Source of the DNA: Oceanospirillaceae bacterium
GTDB taxonomy: Bacteria; Pseudomonadota; Gammaproteobacteria; Pseudomonadales; Balneatricaceae
NCBI GenBank assembly: GCA_023954795.1
Contig: JAGSHA010000093.1
Coordinates: 1-9,870 of the forward strand
DNA: 9,870 nt
Direction of reading: 5' to 3'
Both the position numbers and the translations under genes were made by a program. Below, one piece after another: positions 1-6,769 of the stretch (position 1 is the stretch's first letter; each line of letters begins with the position of its first letter). The notes beneath the pieces are model-generated. The model was not told the DNA's origin. It worked only from the letters and a program-made list of their open reading frames with translations, and did no database searches.

Positions 1-1389
1 AACTTCAATACTGATGTCGAAACGGTAAGACGGAACATCGATCAACCAAGCGTCATCGCCGTCCTTAGCCACAGCCATACCCAGACGGGTCAGGATCTCT
101 TCAATCTCTGCAACCGGCATATCAAAAGACAGGTAGCTGTTCACTTTAGCGTGACGCAGACGCACTTTTTCAACTTTTGGCAGGTTATCTTCGCTGGCCA
201 CTTCGGTCACAGGACCGGCTTCACCACCACAGATATCCAGCAACAGCTCAGTTGCACGCTCCATAGCCTTAACCTGCAGCTGCCAATCCACACCACGCTC
301 AAAGCGGTGAGATGAGTCGGTATGCATACCGTAAGAGCGGGCGCGCCCAGCAATAGAGATCGGATTAAAGAATGCCGCCTCGAAGAAAACATCTTTGGTT
401 TCAGCGGTCACACAGGATGCTTCACCACCCATGACACCCGCGATACCCAATGCACCGTTCTGATCAGCGATAACCAGCGTGTCGTCATTCAACGAAACTT
501 CCTGACCATCCAGCAGCGTCAGCTTTTCGTCCTGCTCAGCCATACGTGCAATGATGCTACCGGACAGCTTGTTCAGGTCATACGCATGCATCGGCTGGCC
601 CAGCTCTTGCAAGACGTAGTTGGTGATATCAACAACAGGATCGATAGAACGCACACCCGCACGACGCAGCTTTTCAACCATCCATAAAGGGGTCTGTGCC
701 TGTACGTTAACATTACGGATCACACGTCCCACAAAGCGAGGACAGTGCTGTGCTGCTTCCAACGCAATTGGGAAGCTGTCTGCGATTGCAGGCTCAGTGA
801 CTGTTGTCTCAACGTAAGAAACCGGCGCCTTGAACAGCACACCCACTTCACGCGCAATACCACTGATGCTCAGACAGTCTGCACGGTTAGGTGTCAGGTC
901 GACATCGATAATCATGTCGTCCAGATTCAGGTACTCTCGCAGATCAGCGCCAACAGGGGCATCCGCCGCCAGCTCCATGATGCCGCCATGATCTTCAGAC
1001 AGACCCAGCTCATCTTCCGCACACAACATGCCGAAAGACTCTACCTGACGCAGTTTGGCTTTTTTGATTTTGAAGGCTTTGCCATCAGGTGTCGGCAGAA
1101 CCGCACCGACTGTAGCGAATGCTGTTTTCAGGCCCGCACGTGCATTTGGTGCACCACAAACTACCTGAAACTCCTCGCTACCATTGCTGACTTTGCAGAC
1201 CTGCAGCTTATCCGCATCCGGATGCTGCTCGGCTGTCAGAATCTCACCGACGATAACGCCGGAGAAGTCTTTAGCAACCGCTTCAACTTCATCTACTTCC
1301 AAACCGGCCATTGTTACCTGATGGGCCAGTTCCGCTGTATCTACTGCTGGATTTACCAGCTCGCGCAACCACTGTTCGCTGAATTTCAT
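1..1389 (-). CDS. pheT: Phenylalanyl-tRNA synthetase beta subunit (3' end cut off by window edge)
   Basis: This is the N-terminal 463 codons of the beta subunit of the (alpha-beta)2 PheRS, which charges tRNA-Phe with phenylalanine in the cytoplasm. The frame stays open to base 1, so the C-terminal ~40% (family length about 795 aa) lies outside. The start is ATG at 1387-1389, giving MKFSEQWLRELVNP, typical of the family. Visible regions are the EMAP/tRNA-binding-like domain (about residues 39-148, with HPDADKLQVCKV and VCGAPNARAG), the segment DLTPNRADCLSISGIAREVG, the B3/B4 editing domain (about 210-390, with GVMGGEASCVT and SSHRFERGVD), and the start of the B5 domain at the edge. It follows pheS by 61 bp. 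A weak TGGGA stands as ribosome binding site, so translation may partly depend on coupling to pheS. It is an ordinary family member as far as seen. Confidence 0.97.
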   Translation of the reverse strand, partial: MKFSEQWLRELVNPAVDTAELAHQVTMAGLEVDEVEAVAKDFSGVIVGEILTAEQHPDADKLQVCKVSNGSEEFQVVCGAPNARAGLKTAFATVGAVLPTPDGKAFKIKKAKLRQVESFGMLCAEDELGLSEDHGGIMELAADAPVGADLREYLNLDDMIIDVDLTPNRADCLSISGIAREVGVLFKAPVSYVETTVTEPAIADSFPIALEAAQHCPRFVGRVIRNVNVQAQTPLWMVEKLRRAGVRSIDPVVDITNYVLQELGQPMHAYDLNKLSGSIIARMAEQDEKLTLLDGQEVSLNDDTLVIADQNGALGIAGVMGGEASCVTAETKDVFFEAAFFNPISIAGRARSYGMHTDSSHRFERGVDWQLQVKAMERATELLLDICGGEAGPVTEVASEDNLPKVEKVRLRHAKVNSYLSFDMPVAEIEEILTRLGMAVAKDGDDAWLIDVPSYRFDISIEV

Positions 1390-1450
1390 TCTGTTTTCCC
1401 AGGAATTCTGTTGTTAATCGTTATGACTCAATGCTTATCAGTGCCTGTAA

Positions 1451-2434
1451 TCAGGAAAACTGACGTAAGAAACGCAGGTCATTTTCGAAGAACAGGCGCA
1501 GGTCATTTACGCCGTAACGCAGCATCGCCAGACGCTCTACACCCATGCCGAAGGCAAAACCGGTGTATTCCTCAGGGTCGATACCCACAGATTCAAAGAC
1601 TTTCGGATGCACCATGCCGCAGCCCAGTACTTCCATCCATTTACCGTCACCACGATCGATATCAACTTCGATAGATGGCTCAGTGAATGGGAAATAAGAC
1701 GGACGGAAGCGGACCTTAACGTCCTCTTCAAAGAACTCACGCAAGAACTGCTCCAGTGTCCCTTTCAGATCGGCAAAGCTGACATCTTTATCTACCAGCA
1801 AACCTTCTACCTGATGAAACATCGGGGAGTGAGTCTGATCATAGTCGCAACGATATACACGACCCGGGCAAACGATACGCAGAGGCGGTTCCTGCTTCTC
1901 CATGGTACGGATCTGCACACCGGACGTGTGCGTACGCAGCAGCGTATGCGCATCGAAGTAGAAGGTATCGTGCATGGCACGTGCAGGGTGATGCGCAGGA
2001 ATGTTCAGAGCTTCGAAGTTATGGTAATCATCTTCGATCTCCGGACCTTCAGCCACACTGTAACCAATGCCTGCGAAGAACTCTTCGATACGCGCCATGG
2101 TCTTAGTCACCGGGTGCAAACCACCCAGCGCTTCGCCACGACCCGGCAGAGAAACATCAATGGTTTCAGACGCCAGTTTCGCTTCCAGCGCAGCAGCATC
2201 AAAGTCAGCTTTGCGACCATTGAGCTTAGCGGTCACAGCCTGAATGACTTCATTGATACGAGCACCCGCTGCCGGACGCTCTTCCGCAGACAGCTTACCC
2301 AGACCTTTACGCAGCTGGCTCAGCGCGCCTTTTTTACCTAAATACTCAACGCGAACCTGATCCAGGTCCTGCGCATTTTCAGCCTGTTCAGCAGCAGCAA
2401 TCGCTTCTGCCAAAAGGGTTTCGATGTTTTCCAT
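1451..2434 (-). CDS. pheS: Phenylalanyl-tRNA synthetase alpha subunit
   Basis: This is the catalytic alpha subunit of PheRS, 327 aa, the same length as the E. coli protein. An N-terminal coiled coil (about residues 1-85) contacts tRNA. The class II catalytic core follows: motif 2 region with RVYRCDYDQTHSPMFHQVEG, and motif 3 near the C-terminus with GFAFGMGVERLAMLRYGV, ending RFLRQFS. I chose ATG at 2432-2434 (MENIETLLAE) because GGAG lies 6 nt upstream. An in-frame TTG at 2446 would add four residues but would place the start codon on that same ribosome binding site. The gene lies 200 bp after rplT, behind an intrinsic terminator, so its transcription needs readthrough or its own promoter. 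It forms a pair with pheT. Confidence 0.98.
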   Translation of the reverse strand: MENIETLLAEAIAAAEQAENAQDLDQVRVEYLGKKGALSQLRKGLGKLSAEERPAAGARINEVIQAVTAKLNGRKADFDAAALEAKLASETIDVSLPGRGEALGGLHPVTKTMARIEEFFAGIGYSVAEGPEIEDDYHNFEALNIPAHHPARAMHDTFYFDAHTLLRTHTSGVQIRTMEKQEPPLRIVCPGRVYRCDYDQTHSPMFHQVEGLLVDKDVSFADLKGTLEQFLREFFEEDVKVRFRPSYFPFTEPSIEVDIDRGDGKWMEVLGCGMVHPKVFESVGIDPEEYTGFAFGMGVERLAMLRYGVNDLRLFFENDLRFLRQFS

Positions 2435-2565
2435 TTCCGGCTCCAAGTGATGGGGTGGAATGCTGCTTTAGATATGTACGTGCAGCGTTTTCCAGAAACT
2501 CTGCTCAGCCGACTCGGCATGATATTGTTGATACAACCTGCCAAAACAGGCTCACCAGAGTTCCC

Positions 2566-2601
2566 AAAAAATAGGGGAAGAGCTTGCGCCCTTCCCCTAT
2601 T
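2566..2601 (-). terminator. Intrinsic terminator/attenuator between rplT and pheS
   Basis: On the minus strand the arms AATAGGGGAAG and CTTCCCCTATT pair perfectly over 11 bp. The stem extends by three more pairs (one G-U) to a GCAA loop of the GNRA type. It is followed at once by a run of six T (2566-2571, two of them in the stem). It ends the rplT transcript 34 nt after the stop codon. In E. coli the same place holds the pheM attenuator. Here I find no Phe-rich leader peptide before the hairpin, so it may be a plain (partial) terminator. Confidence 0.85.
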
Positions 2602-2634
2602 CAAAGAATCAATTACCTACAAGAGGTGGGTCGC

Positions 2635-2991
2635 TTATGCTAGAGCAGCTTTCGCTTTCTCTACAACAGCAGCAAAACCAGCCTGTTCGTATACAGCCAA
2701 GTCAGCCAGAACCTTACGGTCGATTTCAACGTTAGCCTTTTTCAGACCAGCGATGAAACGGCTGTAGGACATGCCGTTGATACGTGCAGCAGCGTTGATA
2801 CGTGCAATCCACAGAGCGCGGAACTGACGCTTACGCTGACGACGGTCACGGTATGCATACTGACCAGCTTTAATAACTGCCTGTTTTGCTACGCGGAATA
2901 CTCGAGAACGAGCACCGTAGTAACCTTTTGCCTGTTTCAGGACTTTTTTATGACGACGACGAGCAATCACACCACGTTTAACGCGAGCCAT
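2635..2991 (-). CDS. rplT: 50S ribosomal protein L20
   Basis: L20 is a 118-aa, strongly basic early-assembly protein of the large ribosomal subunit that binds 23S rRNA. In E. coli it also represses translation of rpmI and rplT from its own mRNA. The sequence begins MARVKRGVIARRRHKKVLK and carries the conserved RDRRQRKRQFRALWIARINA segment. Its length equals that of E. coli L20. The start is ATG at 2989-2991, preceded by the strong site AAGGAAG. It lies 49 bp after rpmI with an AT-rich, unstructured gap, which suits coupled expression, and it is followed by the terminator at 2566-2601. Confidence 0.98.
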   Translation of the reverse strand: MARVKRGVIARRRHKKVLKQAKGYYGARSRVFRVAKQAVIKAGQYAYRDRRQRKRQFRALWIARINAAARINGMSYSRFIAGLKKANVEIDRKVLADLAVYEQAGFAAVVEKAKAALA

Positions 2992-3040
2992 GACAATCTT
3001 CCTTTTTCAAATTCTTAAACTAAAAAATAAAAACCAATAC

Positions 3041-3235
3041 TTAGATGTATGGCAGCATGCGTTTGATCAGAGCCTGATCAGCAGCGTGAACCTGCATCAT
3101 TGGACGAAGCTGACGCTTACGCTTGGTAGATTTCTTAGTCAGAATGTGACTTGTGTAAGACTGCTTGTGCTTGAAGCCGTTGGCAGTTTTCTTAAAACGC
3201 TTAGCCGCACCGCGGCAAGATTTCATTTTAGGCAT
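3041..3235 (-). CDS. rpmI: 50S ribosomal protein L35
   Basis: L35 is a small basic protein of the large ribosomal subunit, here 64 aa (E. coli 65). The family pattern is clear: MPKMKSCRGAAKRFKKT, then HILTKKSTKRKRQLRP. The start is ATG at 3233-3235, chosen over upstream in-frame starts because family members begin MPK and GGAG sits 7 nt before it. In E. coli, L20 represses translation at the rpmI start through a long-range mRNA structure reaching back into infC. The 100-bp gap upstream here contains a strong hairpin that could take part. The C-terminal half (MMQVHAADQALIKRMLPYI) is the less conserved part of this family. Confidence 0.97.
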   Translation of the reverse strand: MPKMKSCRGAAKRFKKTANGFKHKQSYTSHILTKKSTKRKRQLRPMMQVHAADQALIKRMLPYI

Positions 3236-3286
3236 TACTAATCTCCACGCATTCGTTTGATTATTTTTCACCTGACAAACAACAAA

Positions 3287-3320
3287 ACCCGCGGCCACTT
3301 CTTACGAAGCAGTCACGGGT
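3287..3320 (-). promoter_or_regulatory. GNRA-capped hairpin in the infC-rpmI gap (attenuator or L20 control element)
   Basis: On the minus strand a 15-position stem (arms ACCCGTGACTGCTTC and GAAGTGGCCGCGGGT, with three G-U pairs and one A-C mismatch) closes a GTAA tetraloop. It begins 15 nt after the infC stop. The sequence after it, TTTTGTTGTTT, is a broken T tract, so partial termination is possible. By position it could alternatively belong to the region used by L20 to repress rpmI in enterobacteria. The structure is read directly; its role is inferred. Confidence 0.55.
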
Positions 3321-3335
3321 ATGATGAGATGCAGG

Positions 3336-3878
3336 TTACTTTTTCTTCTTCGGAGCAATCATCATGGTCAATTGACGACCTTCCATCTTAGGACGCTGTT
3401 CAACGGTACCCAGCTCCACCAGATCTTCTTCGATCCGGCGCATTAGCTGCATACCCAGTTCCTGATGGGCCATCTCACGACCACGGTAACGCAAGGTTAC
3501 CTTTGCCTTGTCTCCGGATTCCAGGAAACGTATCAGGTTGCGTAGTTTTACCTGATAATCCCCATCTTCCGTATTAGGACGGAATTTCACTTCCTTGACC
3601 TGAATCTGGTGCTGCTTCTTCTTCGCTTCAGCAGCCTGCTTCTTCTGTTCGTACACATGCTTTCCGTAATCCATCACTTTACAAACGATGGGATCGGAAT
3701 CAGCGATCTGTACAAGGTCAAGTCCTGCTTCCTGAGCTGCCTCAAGAGCATCTTTAAACGGTACAACGCCAATTTGGCCACCGTCTGGACCGATCAGTCG
3801 GCATTGTGTCGCACGGATATTTTCGTTAATCATTGGACCCTGCTCGCGGCGAGGGTTCCTTCTGTTATCACGCCTGAT
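3336..3878 (-). CDS. infC: Translation initiation factor IF-3 (AUC start)
   Basis: IF-3 binds the 30S subunit, prevents premature joining of 50S, and checks start-codon and initiator-tRNA choice. The N-domain shows INENIRATQCRL and VCKVMDYGK. The C-domain shows QVKEVKFRPNTEDGDYQVK, RGREMAHQELGM and the Lys-rich end APKKKK. The first ATG (3831-3833) has no good ribosome binding site and would give a shortened 165-aa protein. An in-frame ATC at 3876-3878 lies 8 nt after a perfect AGGAG (3887-3891). It yields 180 aa, the E. coli length, with the usual basic N-tail (MRRDNRRNPRREQGP). An in-frame TGA just upstream leaves little other room. E. coli infC starts at AUU, allowing IF-3 to repress its own translation; the AUC here implies the same control. 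The gene lies 30 bp after thrS. Confidence 0.95.
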   Translation of the reverse strand: MRRDNRRNPRREQGPMINENIRATQCRLIGPDGGQIGVVPFKDALEAAQEAGLDLVQIADSDPIVCKVMDYGKHVYEQKKQAAEAKKKQHQIQVKEVKFRPNTEDGDYQVKLRNLIRFLESGDKAKVTLRYRGREMAHQELGMQLMRRIEEDLVELGTVEQRPKMEGRQLTMMIAPKKKK

Positions 3879-3891
3879 GGTTCTATCTCCT
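3876..3891 (-). promoter_or_regulatory. infC ribosome binding site with non-canonical AUC start
   Basis: AGGAG (3887-3891) is followed by an 8-nt spacer and ATC (3876-3878). Near-perfect spacing, the restored family length and the basic N-terminus all point to AUC as initiator. IF-3 discriminates against AUC, so the element should act as a feedback sensor of IF-3 level. Confidence 0.8.
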
Positions 3892-3908
3892 GATCAGATT
3901 TTTTCCAG

Positions 3909-5816
3909 TTACCCTTTCTCAGCAATCTTGTTGCTGAGCAGTGCAATACACTCGTCTATAGATAAGGTCCCGAGGTCCTCACCCGTCCGAGTGCGCAAGG
4001 CAACGGATCCAGACTCTACTTCCTTATCACCTACTACCAGAAGGAAAGGAACCTTCTGTAAAGTACGCTCGCGAATTTTAAAGCCGATCTTCTCATTTCT
4101 CAAGTCCGCATGTGATCTTATACCTGCTTCTTCGAGACGCTGGACAACTTTTTCGCAATATTCGCCTTGTTTATCGGTAATATTCATCACTACAGCTTGC
4201 AGCGGAGACAACCAAGCCGGCAAAGCACCTGCATAGTTTTCAATCAAAATACCGATAAAGCGTTCAAATGAACCCAAAATCGCGCGGTGCAACATCACCG
4301 GCGTTTCACGCTCACCTTCTTCGTTAACAAACTGTGCACCCAGGCGACCCGGCATCGAGAAATCTACCTGAACCGTACCGCACTGCCATACACGGCCGAG
4401 ACAATCCTTCAGAGAGAATTCAATCTTAGGCCCATAGAAAGCACCTTCACCTGGTAGCTCATCCCAATCCAGACCGGCGGTGTCCAGTGCATCACCCAGC
4501 GCCTTCTCAGCTTTGTCCCAGCTCTCATCAGAGCCAACACGTTGTTCTGGACGGGTAGACAGCTTGTAAATAATTTCGGTGAAGCCGAAGTCATTGTAGA
4601 CCTCGTGCAAGAAATCGATGAAACGTGCGACTTCGTCCTGAATAGCGTTCTCAGCACAGAAGATATGCGCATCATCCTGCACGAAACCACGAACGCGCAT
4701 AATACCGTGCAACGCACCTGATGGCTCATTACGGTGACAGCAGCCAAATTCAGCCAGACGCAGCGGTAGATCACGGTATGAACGCAGGCCCTGATTGAAG
4801 ACCTGAACGTGACATGGGCAGTTCATCGGTTTGATCGCAAAATCACGGCTTTCTGAGTGGGTCGTGAACATCTGCTCAGCAAACTTATCCCAGTGACCGG
4901 ATTTCTCCCACAAGGTGCGTTCTACAACTTGTGGTGTTTTGATCTCATTGTAACCGTGCTGGCGCTGTTTGGTGCGCATGTAGCTTTCGATCTGCTGGTA
5001 TAACGTCCAACCGTTCGGATGCCAGAACACCATGCCCGGCGCTTCTTCCTGCAGGTGGAAAAGATTCAGCTGTTTACCCAGCTTACGGTGATCGCGTTTC
5101 TCAGCTTCTTCCAAACGGTGCAAGTAAGCTTTCAGCGCTTTCTTGTCGCCCCAGGCCGTACCGTAGATACGCTGCAGCATCTGGTTGTTGGAGTCACCAC
5201 GCCAGTATGCACCGGCAACCTTCATCAGTTTGAACGCTTTAATATGACCGGTGGATGGCACATGTGGGCCACGGCACAGATCAATAAAGTCGCCTTGAGA
5301 GTAGAAAGACAGGTCTTGATCCGCCGGAATCGCTTCCAGCAACTCAACCTTGTACTTTTCACCCATTTTCCCAAACATATCAACCGCTTCATCACGACTC
5401 ATCAGAGAGCGGGATACCGGCAGGTTTTTCTTCGCCAGTTCAGCCATCTTTTTCTCGATCGCTGTCAGGTCTTCCGGCGTAAATGCTCGCTCGTAAGCGA
5501 AGTCATAGTAGAAACCATCATCGATCACCGGACCGATGGTCACCTGAGCTTCAGGAAACAGCTCCTGTACAGCCATCGCCATCAGATGCGCGCAAGAGTG
5601 ACGAATCACCTCAAGGCCTTCATCATCACGTGCCGTAACAATCGACAGCTCACTGTCTTCGGTGATGGTGTGACTTGCATCAACCAGTTCACCGTTTACT
5701 TTGCCCGCCAGTGTAGCTTTTGCTAAACCAGCGCCAATATCGGCAGCTACGTCAAAAACAGTGACAGACTGTTCGAACTCACGTTTGCTTCCATCAGGGA
5801 GGGTAATAACAGGCAT
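3909..5816 (-). CDS. thrS: Threonyl-tRNA synthetase
   Basis: ThrRS charges tRNA-Thr with threonine, uses a catalytic zinc ion, and hydrolyses mischarged Ser-tRNA-Thr. The protein is 635 aa (E. coli 642). Domains in order are TGS (about 1-62), the N2 editing domain with HSCAH (His73, His77) and CRGPH (Cys181, His185), the class II core (about 240-530), and the anticodon-binding domain (about 535-635). The three expected zinc ligands are present: Cys333 in MNCPCHVQVF, His384 in DDAHIFC and His510 in VMLHRAILGS. Motif 2 reads RNEPSGALHGIMRVRGF. The start is ATG at 5814-5816 (MPVITLPDGSK) with AAGGA 6 nt upstream. An upstream in-frame start at 5921 would run through the leader and lacks homology. 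It heads the translation operon, and its leader carries a tRNA-like operator. Confidence 0.98.
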   Translation of the reverse strand: MPVITLPDGSKREFEQSVTVFDVAADIGAGLAKATLAGKVNGELVDASHTITEDSELSIVTARDDEGLEVIRHSCAHLMAMAVQELFPEAQVTIGPVIDDGFYYDFAYERAFTPEDLTAIEKKMAELAKKNLPVSRSLMSRDEAVDMFGKMGEKYKVELLEAIPADQDLSFYSQGDFIDLCRGPHVPSTGHIKAFKLMKVAGAYWRGDSNNQMLQRIYGTAWGDKKALKAYLHRLEEAEKRDHRKLGKQLNLFHLQEEAPGMVFWHPNGWTLYQQIESYMRTKQRQHGYNEIKTPQVVERTLWEKSGHWDKFAEQMFTTHSESRDFAIKPMNCPCHVQVFNQGLRSYRDLPLRLAEFGCCHRNEPSGALHGIMRVRGFVQDDAHIFCAENAIQDEVARFIDFLHEVYNDFGFTEIIYKLSTRPEQRVGSDESWDKAEKALGDALDTAGLDWDELPGEGAFYGPKIEFSLKDCLGRVWQCGTVQVDFSMPGRLGAQFVNEEGERETPVMLHRAILGSFERFIGILIENYAGALPAWLSPLQAVVMNITDKQGEYCEKVVQRLEEAGIRSHADLRNEKIGFKIRERTLQKVPFLLVVGDKEVESGSVALRTRTGEDLGTLSIDECIALLSNKIAEKG

Positions 5817-5835
5817 TTCTTTTCCTTGCTCAGTG

Positions 5836-5856
5836 GTGGCCCCTACGACAGGCCAC
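5836..5856 (-). promoter_or_regulatory. Candidate thrS translational operator (tRNA-Thr anticodon-arm mimic)
   Basis: On the minus strand GTGGCC pairs with GGCCAC, and one U-G pair closes a 7-nt loop GUCGUAG. Read as tRNA positions 32-38, this gives U33, anticodon C34-G35-U36 and A37, that is a tRNA-Thr(CGU) anticodon loop. CGU lies at -31 to -29 from the thrS ATG. In the E. coli thrS operator the anticodon-like CGU lies at about the same distance, and ThrRS bound there blocks the ribosome. Sequence and spacing are seen directly; binding is inferred. Confidence 0.75.
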
Positions 5857-5899
5857 ATAAGTAGTCTTATGTTTGAGAGATAAATTGAGTATTCATCGG

Positions 5900-5919
5900 G
5901 CAGTCGAAAGACCAACTGC
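5900..5919 (-). promoter_or_regulatory. Second thrS leader hairpin, possible counterpart of operator domain 4
   Basis: On the minus strand GCAGTTG pairs with CGACTGC (7 bp, one U-G) around the loop GTCTTT. It sits at about -84 to -103 from the thrS start, upstream of the CGU hairpin. The E. coli operator has two anticodon-arm-like hairpins (domains 2 and 4) joined by a single-stranded region. This hairpin could be the second one, and GGU, another Thr anticodon, spans the stem-loop border. The match is much weaker than that of the downstream hairpin. Confidence 0.4.
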
Positions 5920-5937
5920 AACGATAAAGCGGTGCAT

Positions 5938-5943
5938 ATTCTA
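5938..5943 (-). promoter_or_regulatory. Possible -10 element of the thrS promoter
   Basis: TAGAAT on the minus strand, in GCTAGAATATG, would start transcription near 5931. That gives a leader of about 115 nt containing both hairpins. The region 17 bp upstream (TGGGTT) is a poor -35, so this call rests mainly on the -10 and its position. Confidence 0.35.
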
Positions 5944-5960
5944 GCGTAATCTATTCACTT

Positions 5961-5986
5961 AACCCAGAACCCGCTGGGTTATTTTT
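5961..5986 (+). terminator. Hairpin with T tract on the plus strand, between thrS and the zinc operon
   Basis: AACCCAG and CTGGGTT (7 bp, 6-nt loop) are followed on the plus strand by ATTTTTG, a terminator-like pattern. On the minus strand, where both neighbouring genes lie, the hairpin is followed by AAGTGAATAG without a T run. It would therefore stop plus-strand (antisense) transcripts better than the zinc-operon transcript. It may act weakly in both directions. Confidence 0.45.
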
Positions 5987-5995
5987 GATCGCTTT

Positions 5996-6769
5996 TTATG
6001 GAGAGGGTGTGACAGACGCAGAAACATTAGCAGAACGCTGAACAAATCGGCCGATAGCAACAACGATCATAGCAACAATCGTGACCGACAAGACCAGGGT
6101 AGCGCCAGCTGGCCAATCCAGAAGCAGTGATATGAGTAAACCAATCAGGTAGCCCAGCAATCCGGTCAACCACCCCCAACGCTGCTGACCGTTTAACATA
6201 CGTACCACCAGCGCCGGTGCGATCAAGCTACAAAACACCAGATAGATTCCCATGATCGGCACTGAAATTGTGACCAATACGGCGAAAACAGGATAAAAAC
6301 CGGTTGCCATTGGACGACGGCACACAAACCACACCACGGGTGTCACCAGCGCCAGCAATCCGATCTGTGACCAGCTTACCCATAATATGTCCCCATTCAG
6401 ACTCTGCAATAATGCGCGGTTTCCCTGGGGGTCATAGGCTAACAACACCATCAGCACGCTGGCAGACAATGCATACAACAAGCCGATCAGCGCCTCTCGG
6501 TAATCCGGCAGATATCGACAGATCAGCGCCACCAGCGACGTCCCGGTTAATGCCAGCACAATACCACCTAACATCTGCATCAGTTCGGCGGGGAGTAAAG
6601 CCCACTCCCACTGCATTGCACAGACGCCACCTAATGCAGCCAACTGCGCAATCGCCAGATCAATAAATACAATCTCGCGTTGCAACACCTGCATACCCAG
6701 TGGCATATGGCTGAGCAATACCAATAGCCCGGCCACCAGCGGCGGAAGCAGTATCAACCAGTCGTTCAC
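5996..6769 (-). CDS. ZnuB-type metal ABC transporter permease (ABC-3 family)
   Basis: This is an inner-membrane permease of the ABC-3 (ZnuB/MntB) family, 257 aa, which would move zinc from the periplasmic binding protein into the cytoplasm. About eight hydrophobic segments are visible (near residues 5-24, 34-52, 64-84, 93-112, 131-150, 157-185, 199-217, 221-241). Family landmarks are LQREIVFIDLAIAQLAALG early on, LQSLNGDILWVSW in the middle, and GIYLVFCSLIAPALVV later. The start is GTG at 6767-6769, overlapping the TGA of the binding-protein gene by 4 nt (GTGA), so translation is coupled. No ATPase gene lies beside it; it must use a ZnuC-like protein from elsewhere. The family assignment is firm. 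Zinc as substrate is inferred from the Zur-type operator and the partner protein. Confidence 0.9.
   Translation of the reverse strand: MNDWLILLPPLVAGLLVLLSHMPLGMQVLQREIVFIDLAIAQLAALGGVCAMQWEWALLPAELMQMLGGIVLALTGTSLVALICRYLPDYREALIGLLYALSASVLMVLLAYDPQGNRALLQSLNGDILWVSWSQIGLLALVTPVVWFVCRRPMATGFYPVFAVLVTISVPIMGIYLVFCSLIAPALVVRMLNGQQRWGWLTGLLGYLIGLLISLLLDWPAGATLVLSVTIVAMIVVAIGRFVQRSANVSASVTPSP

Noticed and set aside
745..1674. Long plus-strand open frame (309 codons) opposite pheT and the end of pheS
   Set aside because: It lies antisense to two clearly conserved genes, is Cys/Arg-rich with no recognisable domain, and crosses the gene boundary; a shadow of minus-strand codon use.
1607..2341. Plus-strand open frame of 244 codons opposite pheS
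   Set aside because: Antisense to a full-length conserved pheS, no domain and no ribosome binding site; shadow frame.
2338..2604. Minus-strand frame starting in the rplT-pheS gap, considered as a pheM-like leader
   Set aside because: It starts at TTG inside the terminator stem, has no run of Phe codons before the hairpin, and runs on out of frame into pheS.
5019..5726. Plus-strand open frame of 235 codons opposite thrS
   Set aside because: Antisense to conserved ThrRS editing and catalytic domains with no protein-like features of its own.
5817..5921. N-terminal extension of thrS from an upstream in-frame start
   Set aside because: It would translate the operator hairpins, lacks homology to ThrRS, and the ATG at 5816 has a good ribosome binding site and the family N-terminus.
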